A DNA stretch of 64,000 nt from Paenibacillus cymbidii (GTDB lineage Bacteria > Bacillota > Bacilli > Paenibacillales > NBRC-103111), in contig NZ_SHLX01000017.1 in the NCBI RefSeq assembly GCF_004764705.1, positions 62,001-126,000 on the forward strand, read 5' to 3'. This document shows positions 18,073-27,587 of this stretch, one piece after another. Position 1 is the stretch's first letter. The number at the start of each line of letters is the position of its first letter. The translations under genes were made by a program, and so were the position numbers. Below the pieces are notes generated by a model that worked only from the letters and a program-made list of their open reading frames with translations, was not told where the DNA came from and did no database searches.

Positions 18073-18112
18073 GCCGCAACGCGACGAACGGTCGCTTGCG
18101 GCTCTTTTTTTT
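18073..18112 (+). terminator. intrinsic terminator of locus 1
   Basis: GCCGCAACGCGAC pairs with GTCGCTTGCGGC (one bulge) around a short loop, followed by CTTTTTTTTT. A classical Rho-independent terminator directly after the 699-residue gene. Confidence 0.9.
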
Positions 18113-18114
18113 GG

Positions 18115-18228
18115 GGGCCGGCCCTTGACCTTCCGGTTGCCGGAAACAAAATGGACTTCGGCGGGTTCTACTTGGCCTACTTGTTCGATCCGCAGGGCAT
18201 TCGCATCGGGCTGATCGAGTACAAGTAG
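18115..18228 (+). pseudogene. C-terminal remnant of a VOC/glyoxalase-family gene
   Basis: One frame reads ALDLPVAGNKMDFGGFY then LAYLFDPQGIRIGLIEYK and a TAG stop at 18226-18228. This is the usual last strand and metal-ligand end of VOC-superfamily proteins (FDPxGIRIxLIEY). Nothing upstream continues it: the terminator of locus 1 abuts it. The rest of the gene is lost, marking a rearrangement breakpoint. Confidence 0.6.
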
Positions 18229-18283
18229 CGGAGCCGGAAGCAGAATCGGCGACGCAGCGGTGGCGCCCGTGGCGGGTGCAAGT

Positions 18284-18480
18284 GAAATAGCCAGTGAAAC
18301 ATGGCTTATTGGCGGCATTTCGCCTGTGGCAGCAGAAATAGCCAGTGATTTCACTGGCTATTTCTCGTGAAACGTTCGATTTTGCGACAAAATGGTCGCG
18401 ATAACCAGCGATTTCACTGGCTATTTTCGACGAGACAGGCAAAAAGGCACGAATAAGCCATTTTTCACTGACTATTTTCA
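18284..18480 (-). repeat. four-hairpin intergenic element, copy 2 (inverted)
   Basis: Contains the perfect stem AAATAGCCAGTGA / TCACTGGCTATTT (about 18332-18363), flanked by AAATAGCCAGTGAAACATGG, ATAACCAGCGA / TCACTGGCTAT and GAATAAGCCATTTTTCACTG. Order and spacing match copies at 2445, 43219 and 53594; orientation is inverted. It lies between the ends of the convergent loci 1 and 2, 12 bp from the stop of the beta-helix gene, and may double as terminator structure. Confidence 0.8.
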
Positions 18481-18491
18481 GACCCCGCGAA

Positions 18492-19883
18492 TTACTCCGC
18501 CCCCATCACCGGCTGCAGTCCCGGCAGATCGGATGCCGCCCGGATGGTGCCGGGTCCCGGCTGCACGCGGGCAACGAACGACGCGTCCATGACGACGCTG
18601 GCCGCCGTCTGCAGCGTGATCGCCTTGTTCGGCACGCGGTTCTCGACGACATCCCACTCGCCCGGGTGGCGGAAGACGCAGCCAAGCAAGCTGACGGCGG
18701 TAGGCAAATAATCGTCCATCGCCCGGTTGCCCTCGAAGAGGATATTGCTGTCCTTCAGGCTGGCTCTCGTGACCAGCAGCGCGTCGACCGGGGTGTTGAT
18801 CCGCAGCAGCGGCTTCTTGTGGTCGTGCAGCACGCGGATGTGATCGAACATCAGCTGCTCCTGGCTGGGCACCGGCGAACCGGGATAGTAGGAGCGGCTG
18901 TACTTGTCGTTGTCGAAATGGATGGAAAATCCGATGCGCGCCTTGCCGAGGCTGATGTTGCGGAACGTAACATTGCGCACGCCCGCCGTATACGTCACAT
19001 CGTCCTGCACCATCGCCCAACTGATGCCGTCGAGCACTTCGATGCCATGCTCGTGCACCGGCTGCGTATGCGATACGTAGACCGTGGCATCCGGGTCCGC
19101 CTTGACCCGGTACAAGCGGCCCGCCGATACGACGGTGTCCGACTTCTGCACCTCCATGCCGGGCCGCCAATCGCTCCATCCTCCCGCGAGAATGCGGCAG
19201 AAGAAGCCGACCGCGCCTTCGTTCGCCTCATCGCGCGCGAGGTCGCGACAATTTTCGACGACCCCGTCCTCGATCCAGCCGAGCTCGGGATTGCCGACGT
19301 CGTAATCGTGGGCATTCAGCGCCACGGCATCGTCATACGTCTCGAAGACGCATTCGCTGATGTGGAACCGCCGCCCCCGGCCGAGATGGACGCCGTCCTT
19401 GTCGCCCTTGATGATCGCGTCGCGCACGATGACGTCCTCGAAGGTGCAGATGTGGATGGCATATTGCATCTTGCCGAGGTCCAGGCAACGAAAGCGCTCG
19501 ATCCGCAAATCGCGGACGTAGAAGAAGGCGAGCTGTCCGTGCAAGCCGAACACTTCGAACTTGCGAATGTCCATCCCGTTTACGACGATGTGCAAATTTT
19601 CAATCGCAATGCGGGTATCGTACGTTTTGGTAAGCGCGCCCTTGTTCAGGATGACATGGCAGAACGGCCCTTCCTCGTCTTGCTTCTGCACCGTTATGCC
19701 ATTGCCGAACACCAGGGTCGTATAGCTGCCGATGTAAACCGTCCTTGCCAGCTTGTACACCCCCGGCCGGCTGACGACGATCGTGCCGCCTTGGTCCAGG
19801 GCGTTCTGCAGCGCCCGGGCATTGTCGAGCCCCGTCGCTTCCGGCGCGAATCCGAATGAAGCCGCATTCACGAATGCTTCCAT
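18492..19883 (-). CDS. right-handed beta-helix protein, GH28/polygalacturonase-like
   Basis: 463 residues without a signal peptide. The start FVNAASFGFAPEATGLDNARALQNAL is the pectate-lyase-superfamily opening, followed by parallel beta-helix coils. Motifs GDKDGVHLGRG and TYDDAVALNAH line up with the catalytic-Asp regions NTDG and GDD of GH28 polygalacturonases; a third Asp/His region is unclear. GGAGG precedes the ATG. It is the last gene of locus 2 and is probably a cytosolic glycosidase for a fragment of pectin-like or other acidic glycan brought in by the transporter. Confidence 0.82.
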   Translation of the reverse strand: MEAFVNAASFGFAPEATGLDNARALQNALDQGGTIVVSRPGVYKLARTVYIGSYTTLVFGNGITVQKQDEEGPFCHVILNKGALTKTYDTRIAIENLHIVVNGMDIRKFEVFGLHGQLAFFYVRDLRIERFRCLDLGKMQYAIHICTFEDVIVRDAIIKGDKDGVHLGRGRRFHISECVFETYDDAVALNAHDYDVGNPELGWIEDGVVENCRDLARDEANEGAVGFFCRILAGGWSDWRPGMEVQKSDTVVSAGRLYRVKADPDATVYVSHTQPVHEHGIEVLDGISWAMVQDDVTYTAGVRNVTFRNISLGKARIGFSIHFDNDKYSRSYYPGSPVPSQEQLMFDHIRVLHDHKKPLLRINTPVDALLVTRASLKDSNILFEGNRAMDDYLPTAVSLLGCVFRHPGEWDVVENRVPNKAITLQTAASVVMDASFVARVQPGPGTIRAASDLPGLQPVMGAE

Positions 19884-19995
19884 AATCGTTCCTCCGCTTT
19901 TTCTGATCTGCTGTCATGGTGTCAATCGCAACCGGCGGCATGTCCGGGACCGGGCGCCGCATTGGCGAAGGTTCGCCCGATCCGCCATCTGTGCG

Positions 19996-22218
19996 TTATC
20001 GCACCGTCGGGGGAGCGTCCGGTCCGGAGCCGATCACTATGTCGGCCGCGCGCGACGGCGGTTCGACGACGCAGCGCACCAGCGTCCCGTTGCGGTACTC
20101 GGCTTCCACGGTCGTGCCGCTGTCCGCGTGCAGCCTGAAGGCCACATCGATGTGCTGCGGCCAGGCGAGGAGCACATGGATTCGCCCGCCACGGCACTGA
20201 ATCAGCATCGCTTGCAGGGCGATCATCGCAACCGAGCCGGTGTCCTGATCCGGCACCCAGTCGAACGACGGGCCCCAGAAGGCCGGGAAGCGGATGGCGG
20301 GGTCGGTCGCCTGAAAGTTGCTTGCGACATCGCGCAACGATTCCTCCGCCAGGCCCAGATAGGCCGATTGGATGGCGTCCTGTGACCAGCCGCCGGTCCG
20401 TTTCGTCAATCGGGCGGCATACGTGCGGCGGCCGATCGCCGCGCCGGGCGTGCCGATCGCATACAAGGGATAAGGGAACACCGCGTACAGCTCCGGGTTC
20501 TCCGAGTTCATGATCGGCCCCATCACTTGCTCCGCCGGCAGAAGCACCGTCTCATCGCCGTCGCCCCGCTGCGGAATATGCGGAAGCTTGGCCAACAGCC
20601 GTCGCCAACGGGCCAGCAGCCGGCGATCCCGGATCGGGCCGTCGACAAGCAGCCGGTCCAGGACGAAGTGAAGGCCGGCGATTTCCGGCAGCGGATTGAC
20701 CGCTTCATGCCACGTCTCCAGCGAACTGGCCGGTTCGATCGTCAACGCGCCGCTGCCGTCGCGCGGGTAGTGCCGATCGTAGAAATCGAGAACAGCCGTC
20801 GCCATCGGCTGCAAGGTGTGCCGGACGAAGTCTTCGTCGTCGGCGTACGATGCGTAATCCAGCATGATCGCGAGCAGCTCCAGGCCGCCTTGCAAATAGT
20901 GGCGAATGTACGCATTCGCGACAATGCCCGGTTCCATGCCTTCGCGGTTCCAACCGTAATTGTCGTTGGCGTAGGTGCCCCAGAAATTCATCGTCTCCGG
21001 AAAATAGGCGCCTTCATGCCCATAATACAATGTTGTGCGCAGCTGTGCCAGAGGCAAAGCGTCGCGGTACAGCTTGAAAAACGGCTGCATCAGATCGAAG
21101 TCGCCCGCCGCCAGCATCGACCAGTAGATCAGCCGCGTGTTCTGGAACCAGTACGGTCCGCCCCAGCGGCGATAATCGGGGTTGTAGTTTTCGCGACCCA
21201 GATGCAGATGCTCGCTGTCCAGGTCAAGCTCCATCGTAAAGATCGAACCGTTGAACTTGATCGGATACGTGCCGCGTCCGGCGCACGCATTCATGTACCG
21301 CTGTAAAACATAGCCTTGCAGCACGCCGGTTACCCGTTCGTCGTCCGAAGCGATCCAGCTCCGCTGCCAGAAGGCGCGCCACCACGCCCGGTGCCGCTCG
21401 CGGCTCGTCTCGAGCGGAATCGCGACGCAGGCGGCGGCGCTTTGTTCGAGCTGCCGCAGCCAGTCGTCGACGGTTTCCGTCTGCGCGCAATGGGCGAACA
21501 AGGCAAGCCGCCAGCTCGCCGCCGGACGCGACGACGCAAGCTCCCGCAAGCTGCTGCGCGCCAGGCCGTCTCCCCGCGCGAGCACGCCGAAGGTGCGCCG
21601 CAGCAGCGGGTCCCGGAAGCGTTCATCGTCGACAGGTAGTCCCTGCAGCCGCATATTGTCCGCCCACACCGATCTTTCATTGCGATGGTACCAGACGAGT
21701 TCGTCGCCTTTCGCGTCGTGCACGGTGTCGGCTTCCACGATGATGGGAGCCGCACCGCCTTTCAGGCCGTAAGCCATATGCAGCTCGCTGCCGGCAAGCG
21801 GACGTCTCTCCGTGCGCCACGATTCGTTCGCGACCTGAAGCTCGATCTCCCGATCCGCCTCCGCTTCGATCCGGGCGACCGGCTGGTGGGCGTCCACCCA
21901 GATCCGGTAGCGGATCTGTTCGCCGGCTTCGCCGATCGCGACCGCGATTTCGCCGTCCGCCAGTCGCAGCGTTTGCCGGAACGCCGCCGGCGGACCGACA
22001 GGCAGACGGCTACCCGCCAGGGTAGCCGTTATGCGAATGCGGCCCAGCTTGAGCAAGCTGCCGTTCTCGTCCCATGCGTCCGTCTTGGCGATCAGCAGGA
22101 ACAACGATCCGTCCTGTCCGGCCCATACGTTGAGCCCGATGTCGCCGTTGCCGAGCGGCATCGAACCGCTGGAGACGCCGCTCGGCGTCTCCCATACCAC
22201 ATCATGTCTGGTGTCCAT
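19996..22218 (-). CDS. DUF5703-domain glycoside hydrolase-like protein (GH95-like)
   Basis: 740 residues, cytosolic. The N-terminus (VWETPSGVSSGSMPLGNGDI, then TDAWDENGSLLKLGRIRI) matches the DUF5703 domain found at the front of GH95-like enzymes. The central 350 residues are helix-rich with conserved aromatic and acidic residues (GGPYWFQNTRLIYWSML, NFWGTYANDNYGWNREGMEPG), consistent with an (alpha/alpha)6 barrel. A beta-rich C-terminus follows. GH95 relatives remove alpha-L-fucose or alpha-L-galactose; the actual sugar here is not known. The gene lies 9 bp after the binding protein gene and 112 bp before the beta-helix gene. Confidence 0.82.
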   Translation of the reverse strand: MDTRHDVVWETPSGVSSGSMPLGNGDIGLNVWAGQDGSLFLLIAKTDAWDENGSLLKLGRIRITATLAGSRLPVGPPAAFRQTLRLADGEIAVAIGEAGEQIRYRIWVDAHQPVARIEAEADREIELQVANESWRTERRPLAGSELHMAYGLKGGAAPIIVEADTVHDAKGDELVWYHRNERSVWADNMRLQGLPVDDERFRDPLLRRTFGVLARGDGLARSSLRELASSRPAASWRLALFAHCAQTETVDDWLRQLEQSAAACVAIPLETSRERHRAWWRAFWQRSWIASDDERVTGVLQGYVLQRYMNACAGRGTYPIKFNGSIFTMELDLDSEHLHLGRENYNPDYRRWGGPYWFQNTRLIYWSMLAAGDFDLMQPFFKLYRDALPLAQLRTTLYYGHEGAYFPETMNFWGTYANDNYGWNREGMEPGIVANAYIRHYLQGGLELLAIMLDYASYADDEDFVRHTLQPMATAVLDFYDRHYPRDGSGALTIEPASSLETWHEAVNPLPEIAGLHFVLDRLLVDGPIRDRRLLARWRRLLAKLPHIPQRGDGDETVLLPAEQVMGPIMNSENPELYAVFPYPLYAIGTPGAAIGRRTYAARLTKRTGGWSQDAIQSAYLGLAEESLRDVASNFQATDPAIRFPAFWGPSFDWVPDQDTGSVAMIALQAMLIQCRGGRIHVLLAWPQHIDVAFRLHADSGTTVEAEYRNGTLVRCVVEPPSRAADIVIGSGPDAPPTVR

Positions 22219-22227
22219 GGTGCACTC

Positions 22228-23817
22228 CTATTTTTGCGCCTGAGCCGCTTGCGACGCTTTGAATTCGCTGACGATCTGGGCGTAATCGGCCGAACCGGTC
22301 ACGCTTTTCACAAATTGGTCCCATTCGTCGAACGTCATCTTGCCGACGACTACTTTGACGCGATTGTCGTCCAGATCTTTGGTCAACTGCCCCCACTTGG
22401 AGACATACGTATCCGAGGTGAGGCCAAGCGTCAGGAACGGATTCTTGAAATCGGTCTTGAACGCTTTCTGGCTGGCTTCCACAACCTTCTGCATGTTGTC
22501 CAGATCGGCCTGCGAGGCGCCCAAATCTTTATGCTCCTGGGCAAAATTCCGCGTCTTGTTCCACGTCAGGCTGCCGAACGCTCCTACCATATCGGCCTTC
22601 ACTTTATCGGGGATCGGCACTTTTTTGCCGTTCTCCACCTTGTAGTGGATGTTCTCCAGGCCCCAAGTCGTCACGTCGAACCATTCGTCCGATGCGGCGT
22701 AGTCCCAGAATTTGAGCAGGCGCGGCAAATCCTCCTTCGGAAATTTGCTGCTGACCAGCCCGGGATAACCGAAGCCGGGGGAGAAGTCGAGCGCATGCGC
22801 CTTCGGTCCGCTGAGCGGCATCAACAGCATCGCCGTTGCGCCGGGGCCCGCTTTGTCGAGAAAATTGCGTCCCGGCGACTGGATCCACGTCTGGTACGTA
22901 TGGTTCGCGCCAACAGCCTTGCCGTCGTTAAATACCGATGCGCCCTGGCCCAGCGGGAATTCCGGATCGATCGCTTTGGCGTCGTACAGCTTTTTGACCC
23001 AGGCGAGGAAGTTTTTGTACTCCGGCATGAAGGCCGAGTAGACGAATTCTCCCTTGTCGTTGATCCCCCAGTCTCTGACGCCGGTAAACGCGTTGGCGAA
23101 CGCTTTCATGCCCGAACCGTCCATCGCGTTTTTGCCCTGGAAGCTGAGGCCGTACAGCTTGGGCGGATTCGCCAGCTTCGTAATCACGTCGGCGTATTCG
23201 TCCACCGTTGTCGGTACCTTCAGCCCCGACTTTTCAAAAATGTCTTTCCGCAGCCACACGCCGCTCCACACCACATCGTTCAAGTTGCGAGGGAGGATGT
23301 AATTTTTCCCTTTGTATTTCGAAAACTCCCACAGGTCTTTCGGATAAGCGGCCAGGTTCGGATAGTTTTTGGCAAAGTTGGGGTCCTGGATGTAAGGGGA
23401 CAGGTCGGCGAACATGCCGCCTTTGATCGCTTGTTCGATATTGGCCGACATCAGCTGCCCGGAAGGCTGGATATAAGTGAAAATGTCGGGAATGGAGCCC
23501 GATGCCAGCGTCACGTTGGCGCGGTTCGTATATTCCGCCGTCGGGATCCAGGTTACGGTGATGTCCGTATTCGTCCGTTTCTCCAGTTCCTTCAGAATGA
23601 TGTTGTCATCCGTCGGCACATCGCCTGACGTGGTGACCATCATCGAAATTTTCAGCGGCGCCTGCGGTTTGGCCGAAGCGGCGGAAGCCGCCGGCGTTGA
23701 CGGCTTGACGGAGCTCCCGCTTGGTGACGGCCCAGCATCCTTGCTTCCCGACGAGCACGCGGTAACGAACAGAAGAACCGAACCGAGCGCAGCCGCCAAT
23801 CCTTGTTTACGATTCAT
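22228..23817 (-). CDS. extracellular solute-binding lipoprotein (LplA-type), locus 2
   Basis: 529 residues. Signal MNRKQGLAAALGSVLLFVTAC ends in a lipobox with Cys21, followed by a Ser/Ala-rich spacer. The mature part matches large family-1 binding proteins for oligosaccharides. SD GGGAGG lies 9 nt before the ATG. It follows the two permease genes by 90 bp and precedes the two glycosidase-like genes, so ligand and enzymes probably share one glycan. Confidence 0.92.
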   Translation of the reverse strand: MNRKQGLAAALGSVLLFVTACSSGSKDAGPSPSGSSVKPSTPAASAASAKPQAPLKISMMVTTSGDVPTDDNIILKELEKRTNTDITVTWIPTAEYTNRANVTLASGSIPDIFTYIQPSGQLMSANIEQAIKGGMFADLSPYIQDPNFAKNYPNLAAYPKDLWEFSKYKGKNYILPRNLNDVVWSGVWLRKDIFEKSGLKVPTTVDEYADVITKLANPPKLYGLSFQGKNAMDGSGMKAFANAFTGVRDWGINDKGEFVYSAFMPEYKNFLAWVKKLYDAKAIDPEFPLGQGASVFNDGKAVGANHTYQTWIQSPGRNFLDKAGPGATAMLLMPLSGPKAHALDFSPGFGYPGLVSSKFPKEDLPRLLKFWDYAASDEWFDVTTWGLENIHYKVENGKKVPIPDKVKADMVGAFGSLTWNKTRNFAQEHKDLGASQADLDNMQKVVEASQKAFKTDFKNPFLTLGLTSDTYVSKWGQLTKDLDDNRVKVVVGKMTFDEWDQFVKSVTGSADYAQIVSEFKASQAAQAQK

Positions 23818-23907
23818 GCCTGTAACCTCCCTGGTATGGTCTTGCTTATATCAGTAAGGAGAACAAGTTCTCCGGTACTGCCTGTGCCGTTGTGCGCCTT
23901 GCCCTTC

Positions 23908-24792
23908 CTACCCTTTCACCGAACCGATCAATACCCCTTTGGCAAAATGCTTCTGCAGGAACGGATACACCAGCAGAATTGGCACCGTCACGACAACGAC
24001 CGCCGCCATCTTCAGCATTTCCGGATGCATCCGCTGGCGGCCGATAATGTCGCTGACCGCCGTCGCATCGACGAACTGTTCAATCGAAGCGGCCATCACC
24101 ATCAGCTGCAGGAATACTTGCAGCGGCCATTTGGCCACATCGTTGATGAACATAATGGCCGGAAAATACAGATTCCAGTAGTATACCGCGAAGAACAGCG
24201 TAAAAGCGGCCAGCGGCGCTTTCGACAGCGGCACGACGATCCGGAAGAAGAGGCCGAGATCGTTGCTGCCGTCGATTTTCGCCGATTCCTCGACTTCCTT
24301 CGGCAAGGATTGAAAGAAGCTCTTGAGCACGAGCAGAGTCCAGGCGTTGGCCACGCCGGGCAAAATCAGCGCCCAACGCGAATCGATCAGCCCGAGCGAA
24401 CGGATGACCAAGTACAGCGGGATCAGTCCCGGAGAGAACAACAAGGTAAACACCAGCAGGTTCAGGATCCACTTGCGCCCGGGAAGCGTAGGCTTGGCCA
24501 GCATGTAAGCCATCATGGCGCTGACGGCAATGGCCAGCGGCGTGCCGACAAGCGTAATGAACAGGCTGGAGCCGAGCGCGTCGGTAAAACCATGGCCGGA
24601 CAAGATTACGCGATAAGCGTCCAGCGACCAGCGCTGCGGCCACAGAACCAACTGCCCCGGCACATAAGCCGTCTGATCGGTAAAAGAAACGATGACGACA
24701 TACAGGAACGGGTAAAGCATCGTTGCCGACAGGAGAAACAGGATGATCGCTATCGTCGTTTGGTACGCATGTTCTTTGATCGAACCGGGCAT
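23908..24792 (-). CDS. ABC transporter permease, YtcP-type, locus 2
   Basis: 294 residues, six membrane segments, EAA loop (EVEESAKIDGSNDLGLFFRIVVPL), family-typical C-terminus QKHFAKGVLIGSVKG. SD AAAAGGAGGGG. It starts 15 bp after the partner permease. Confidence 0.92.
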   Translation of the reverse strand: MPGSIKEHAYQTTIAIILFLLSATMLYPFLYVVIVSFTDQTAYVPGQLVLWPQRWSLDAYRVILSGHGFTDALGSSLFITLVGTPLAIAVSAMMAYMLAKPTLPGRKWILNLLVFTLLFSPGLIPLYLVIRSLGLIDSRWALILPGVANAWTLLVLKSFFQSLPKEVEESAKIDGSNDLGLFFRIVVPLSKAPLAAFTLFFAVYYWNLYFPAIMFINDVAKWPLQVFLQLMVMAASIEQFVDATAVSDIIGRQRMHPEMLKMAAVVVVTVPILLVYPFLQKHFAKGVLIGSVKG

Positions 24793-24807
24793 CGGCCGCC
24801 CCTCCTT

Positions 24808-25707
24808 TTACCAGATTCCTTCCTGTCCCCGGCGTTTGACCACCGCATTCGACAGCAGCACGAGCACGAGGCCGACAACCGACTTGAACATGCCGATGGC
24901 CGCGCTGTAGCTGAAATTGGCGCCTAGAATGCCGATCTTGTACACATACGTATCGAACACTTCCGACAGCCGGGTGTTCAACGGATTTTGCAGCAGCCAC
25001 AGCTGTTCGAAATTGACTTCGAGCATATGGCCGAGATTGAGCAGGAACAGGATAACGATCGTCGGCACAATCGCGGGCAGCGTCACATGGCGGATTTGCC
25101 GCCATTTTCCCGCTCCGTCCATGCGCGCCGCCTCGTACAGCGCCGGGTCGACCCCGGCGATCGCCGCCAAATAGATGATCGTTCCCCAGCCGATTTCCTT
25201 CCACATGCTCTGCAGCACGACGATCGGGTAAAAATAGCGGGTGTCGAACAGAAATTTGACGGATTCGCCGCCGAAATGAAGGATGATTTTGTTCACCAGC
25301 CCTTGTTCCGAAGAGAGGAACAGATAGGTCAGGCTGGCGACAAGCACCCAGGAAATGAAATGCGGCAAGTACACGACGCTCTGCACCACACGCTTGTATA
25401 CCTTCCATCGCAACTCGCTCAGCAGCAGCGCGAGCGCGATCGGCGCCGGAAACAGCAGCACCAGCGTCAGCAAGCTGATCGTAAACGAATTGCGCAGCAG
25501 CAGCCAGAAGTCGGGATCGACGAACAAGCGGCGGAAGTGCTCGAGCCCGATCCATTCGCTCTTCCACACGCCGAGGAAAGGAGAATAGTCTTCGAAGGCG
25601 ATGAGGATGCCGTACAGCGGCATATACTTGAAGACGATAAAAAACAGCATGCCGGGGAGACCCAGCAGGTACAAATATTTGTGGCTTGCGATTCGTTTCA
25701 TGCCCAT
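24808..25707 (-). CDS. ABC transporter permease, LplB-type, locus 2
   Basis: 299 residues. Three in-frame ATGs lie close together; the middle one (25707) is chosen because GGAGG ends 6 nt upstream, whereas the first touches the SD. Starts KRIASHKYLYLLGLPGMLFF, six membrane segments, EAA loop LYEAARMDGAGKWRQIRHVTLP. It follows the response regulator gene by about 210 bp, a gap that could hold its own promoter. Confidence 0.92.
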   Translation of the reverse strand: MGMKRIASHKYLYLLGLPGMLFFIVFKYMPLYGILIAFEDYSPFLGVWKSEWIGLEHFRRLFVDPDFWLLLRNSFTISLLTLVLLFPAPIALALLLSELRWKVYKRVVQSVVYLPHFISWVLVASLTYLFLSSEQGLVNKIILHFGGESVKFLFDTRYFYPIVVLQSMWKEIGWGTIIYLAAIAGVDPALYEAARMDGAGKWRQIRHVTLPAIVPTIVILFLLNLGHMLEVNFEQLWLLQNPLNTRLSEVFDTYVYKIGILGANFSYSAAIGMFKSVVGLVLVLLSNAVVKRRGQEGIW

Positions 25708-25919
25708 GCCCATCCTCCGATTGCCGTTGCCGCTTCGCTTCCGTCCGGGCGCTTCCGGCTTGCTTCTTATTGTCGCATGGCTCCGCCGGTCAGGTAAGGC
25801 ATTCTCGTGACCTGGCGAAGCCGCTTTGGTGACTCGCAGCTCGCGGACATGCCCGCCGGTACGCAGAACGCCGCAACCGGTGGGCAAGCCGGCTGCGGCG
25901 CATTTGCGTCGGATTCGGT

Positions 25920-27533
25920 TTATTTGGACGACTGACGCCGATACTCCTGAGGCGATACGCCGAACGTCTTTTTGAACATTTTGCGGAAGTGGGAGAAGTG
26001 GTTGAAGCCGATCGATTCGGCGATGTCGCCGATGCGTTGGTCCGATTCCGCCAGCCGTTTGCCGGCCAGCTTCATTCGCCGCTCGAGCATGTAGTCGGAA
26101 ATCGAAACGCCGGTTTCCCGCTTGAACAGGCGCGACAAGTAGGATGGGTTGAGAAACACGTGCTGCGCCAGCTCCTGGCGGGATACATTTTCGTGCAGAT
26201 GTTCGTCGATGTACCGTTTCACCTTTTCAATCCACTCGTTCTGGTCGCTGGTCAATTGCACGTCGAGCAGCGTTTCGAGCTGCGCCAATGCCTTGTGCGT
26301 CCACTCGCGCAGATGCCGCAACGACCGCATGGCCGTATCGCGATCCAGCAGCACTGTGCGAATCGCTTCGAGCGAGCTGCCTTTCCGGTGCAGCGCGCGA
26401 GAGAACAAGTAGACCAGGCCGTGGTACATCTGCAGCAGCGAATCGGCCGAAGGGTGAAGCTCGTCCTCCAACTGCGCATACAAGTGCGCCATTCGTTGGC
26501 GGAACGTTTCCAACTGGCTGTTGTCCAGCAGCGCGCCCCATTCGATAAAATCGGGAACGGCGGCCGGCAGGGAGGCGGCCGGCCGGTCTTGCTCCGCTTC
26601 CGCGGGGAACCGGATCACTTCCCGGGAGCTGAGCACGCTGTTGCGTTCCAGCTCGACCAGTTGGCGATGCGAGTCGGCCAACTGGCCGAGCGCCGTCGCC
26701 CGGCCGATATAACACGACAACGAGCAGTGGAAATACGTGTGCGCCGCTTCGATAAACTGCCTGCAGCGCCGCTCGACCTGGGCTACGTCCGTCGCGACGT
26801 CCCGCTGCCAGATCAGCAGCCACAGCGCGCCTCCCCGGTCCTGCACCGTTTCGCCGCCCATATCGCCGAGAATGATTTCTTCCGCCGCTTTGCGGAGCGC
26901 AAATTCCATAATCGCTTCGTCCTGGGTCGACATCTCCATATGCCAATGCTCGACGCTGACCAGCACCGGCATCGCCGCATCGCGATGCGTCAGGGGGAGC
27001 CGATAGCGCGCCAACGTTTCATCGAGCACGCCCGGCGAAGCCGCGATGCGCCGCGCGAGCAAATCTTGCCAGAACCGTTCGGTCAAGACGGGCGCTTGCT
27101 GCTCCCATAGTGTCTTGTACGTGCGCAGCACTTCGTAATCGGCGTTCCATTCCTGCTGCTGCTTCACCCCGCGCAAGGCGCGGGCGACCGTGTCGAACAG
27201 GACGCCATAGTCGACCGGCTTGAGCATATAGGCGAAACAATCCAGCTGCAGCGCCCGCTGGGCATATTCGAAGTTGGCGTGCCCGGTCAGCACGATCGTT
27301 TCGGTGTCCGGCCGGTGCTCGTTGACCCACGCGACCAGATCGAGCCCGCTGCCGCCTCTCATCTCGATATCCGCCAACAGCAGGTCGATCCGGCGCTCGC
27401 CGAACACGCGGATCGCTTCCTCGACATTATGGGCGGCGTACACGCCGGTTATGTCGGCGCTCGCCCAGTCGATCGACTCGCATATGCTTTGCACCGTCCA
27501 CTTCTCATCGTCGACAACGAGCATTCCATACAT
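25920..27533 (-). CDS. YesN-type response regulator, AraC-family output, locus 2
   Basis: 537 residues. The receiver has VVDDE, the phospho-acceptor Asp55 (LLLADIEMRGG) and the Lys of YMLKPVD. The C-terminal 100 residues carry two AraC helix-turn-helix units (ENVSRQELAQHVFLNPSYLS and DIAESIGFNHFSHFRKMFKK). Start at the second ATG (27533) because GGAGG is 8 nt before it. Likely activates the transporter and glycosidase genes that follow in the same direction. Confidence 0.92.
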   Translation of the reverse strand: MYGMLVVDDEKWTVQSICESIDWASADITGVYAAHNVEEAIRVFGERRIDLLLADIEMRGGSGLDLVAWVNEHRPDTETIVLTGHANFEYAQRALQLDCFAYMLKPVDYGVLFDTVARALRGVKQQQEWNADYEVLRTYKTLWEQQAPVLTERFWQDLLARRIAASPGVLDETLARYRLPLTHRDAAMPVLVSVEHWHMEMSTQDEAIMEFALRKAAEEIILGDMGGETVQDRGGALWLLIWQRDVATDVAQVERRCRQFIEAAHTYFHCSLSCYIGRATALGQLADSHRQLVELERNSVLSSREVIRFPAEAEQDRPAASLPAAVPDFIEWGALLDNSQLETFRQRMAHLYAQLEDELHPSADSLLQMYHGLVYLFSRALHRKGSSLEAIRTVLLDRDTAMRSLRHLREWTHKALAQLETLLDVQLTSDQNEWIEKVKRYIDEHLHENVSRQELAQHVFLNPSYLSRLFKRETGVSISDYMLERRMKLAGKRLAESDQRIGDIAESIGFNHFSHFRKMFKKTFGVSPQEYRRQSSK

Positions 27534-27587
27534 CTGCATTTCCTCCCGGGCTTCGGCCGGCTGCGTGCGGCCTTTACGGCGCCTTTA

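Noticed and set aside
15452..18442. 996-codon open frame on the minus strand
   Set aside because: It mirrors the 699-residue and ASRT genes in a GC-rich region, has no family motifs and a skewed His/Arg-rich composition; shadow frame.
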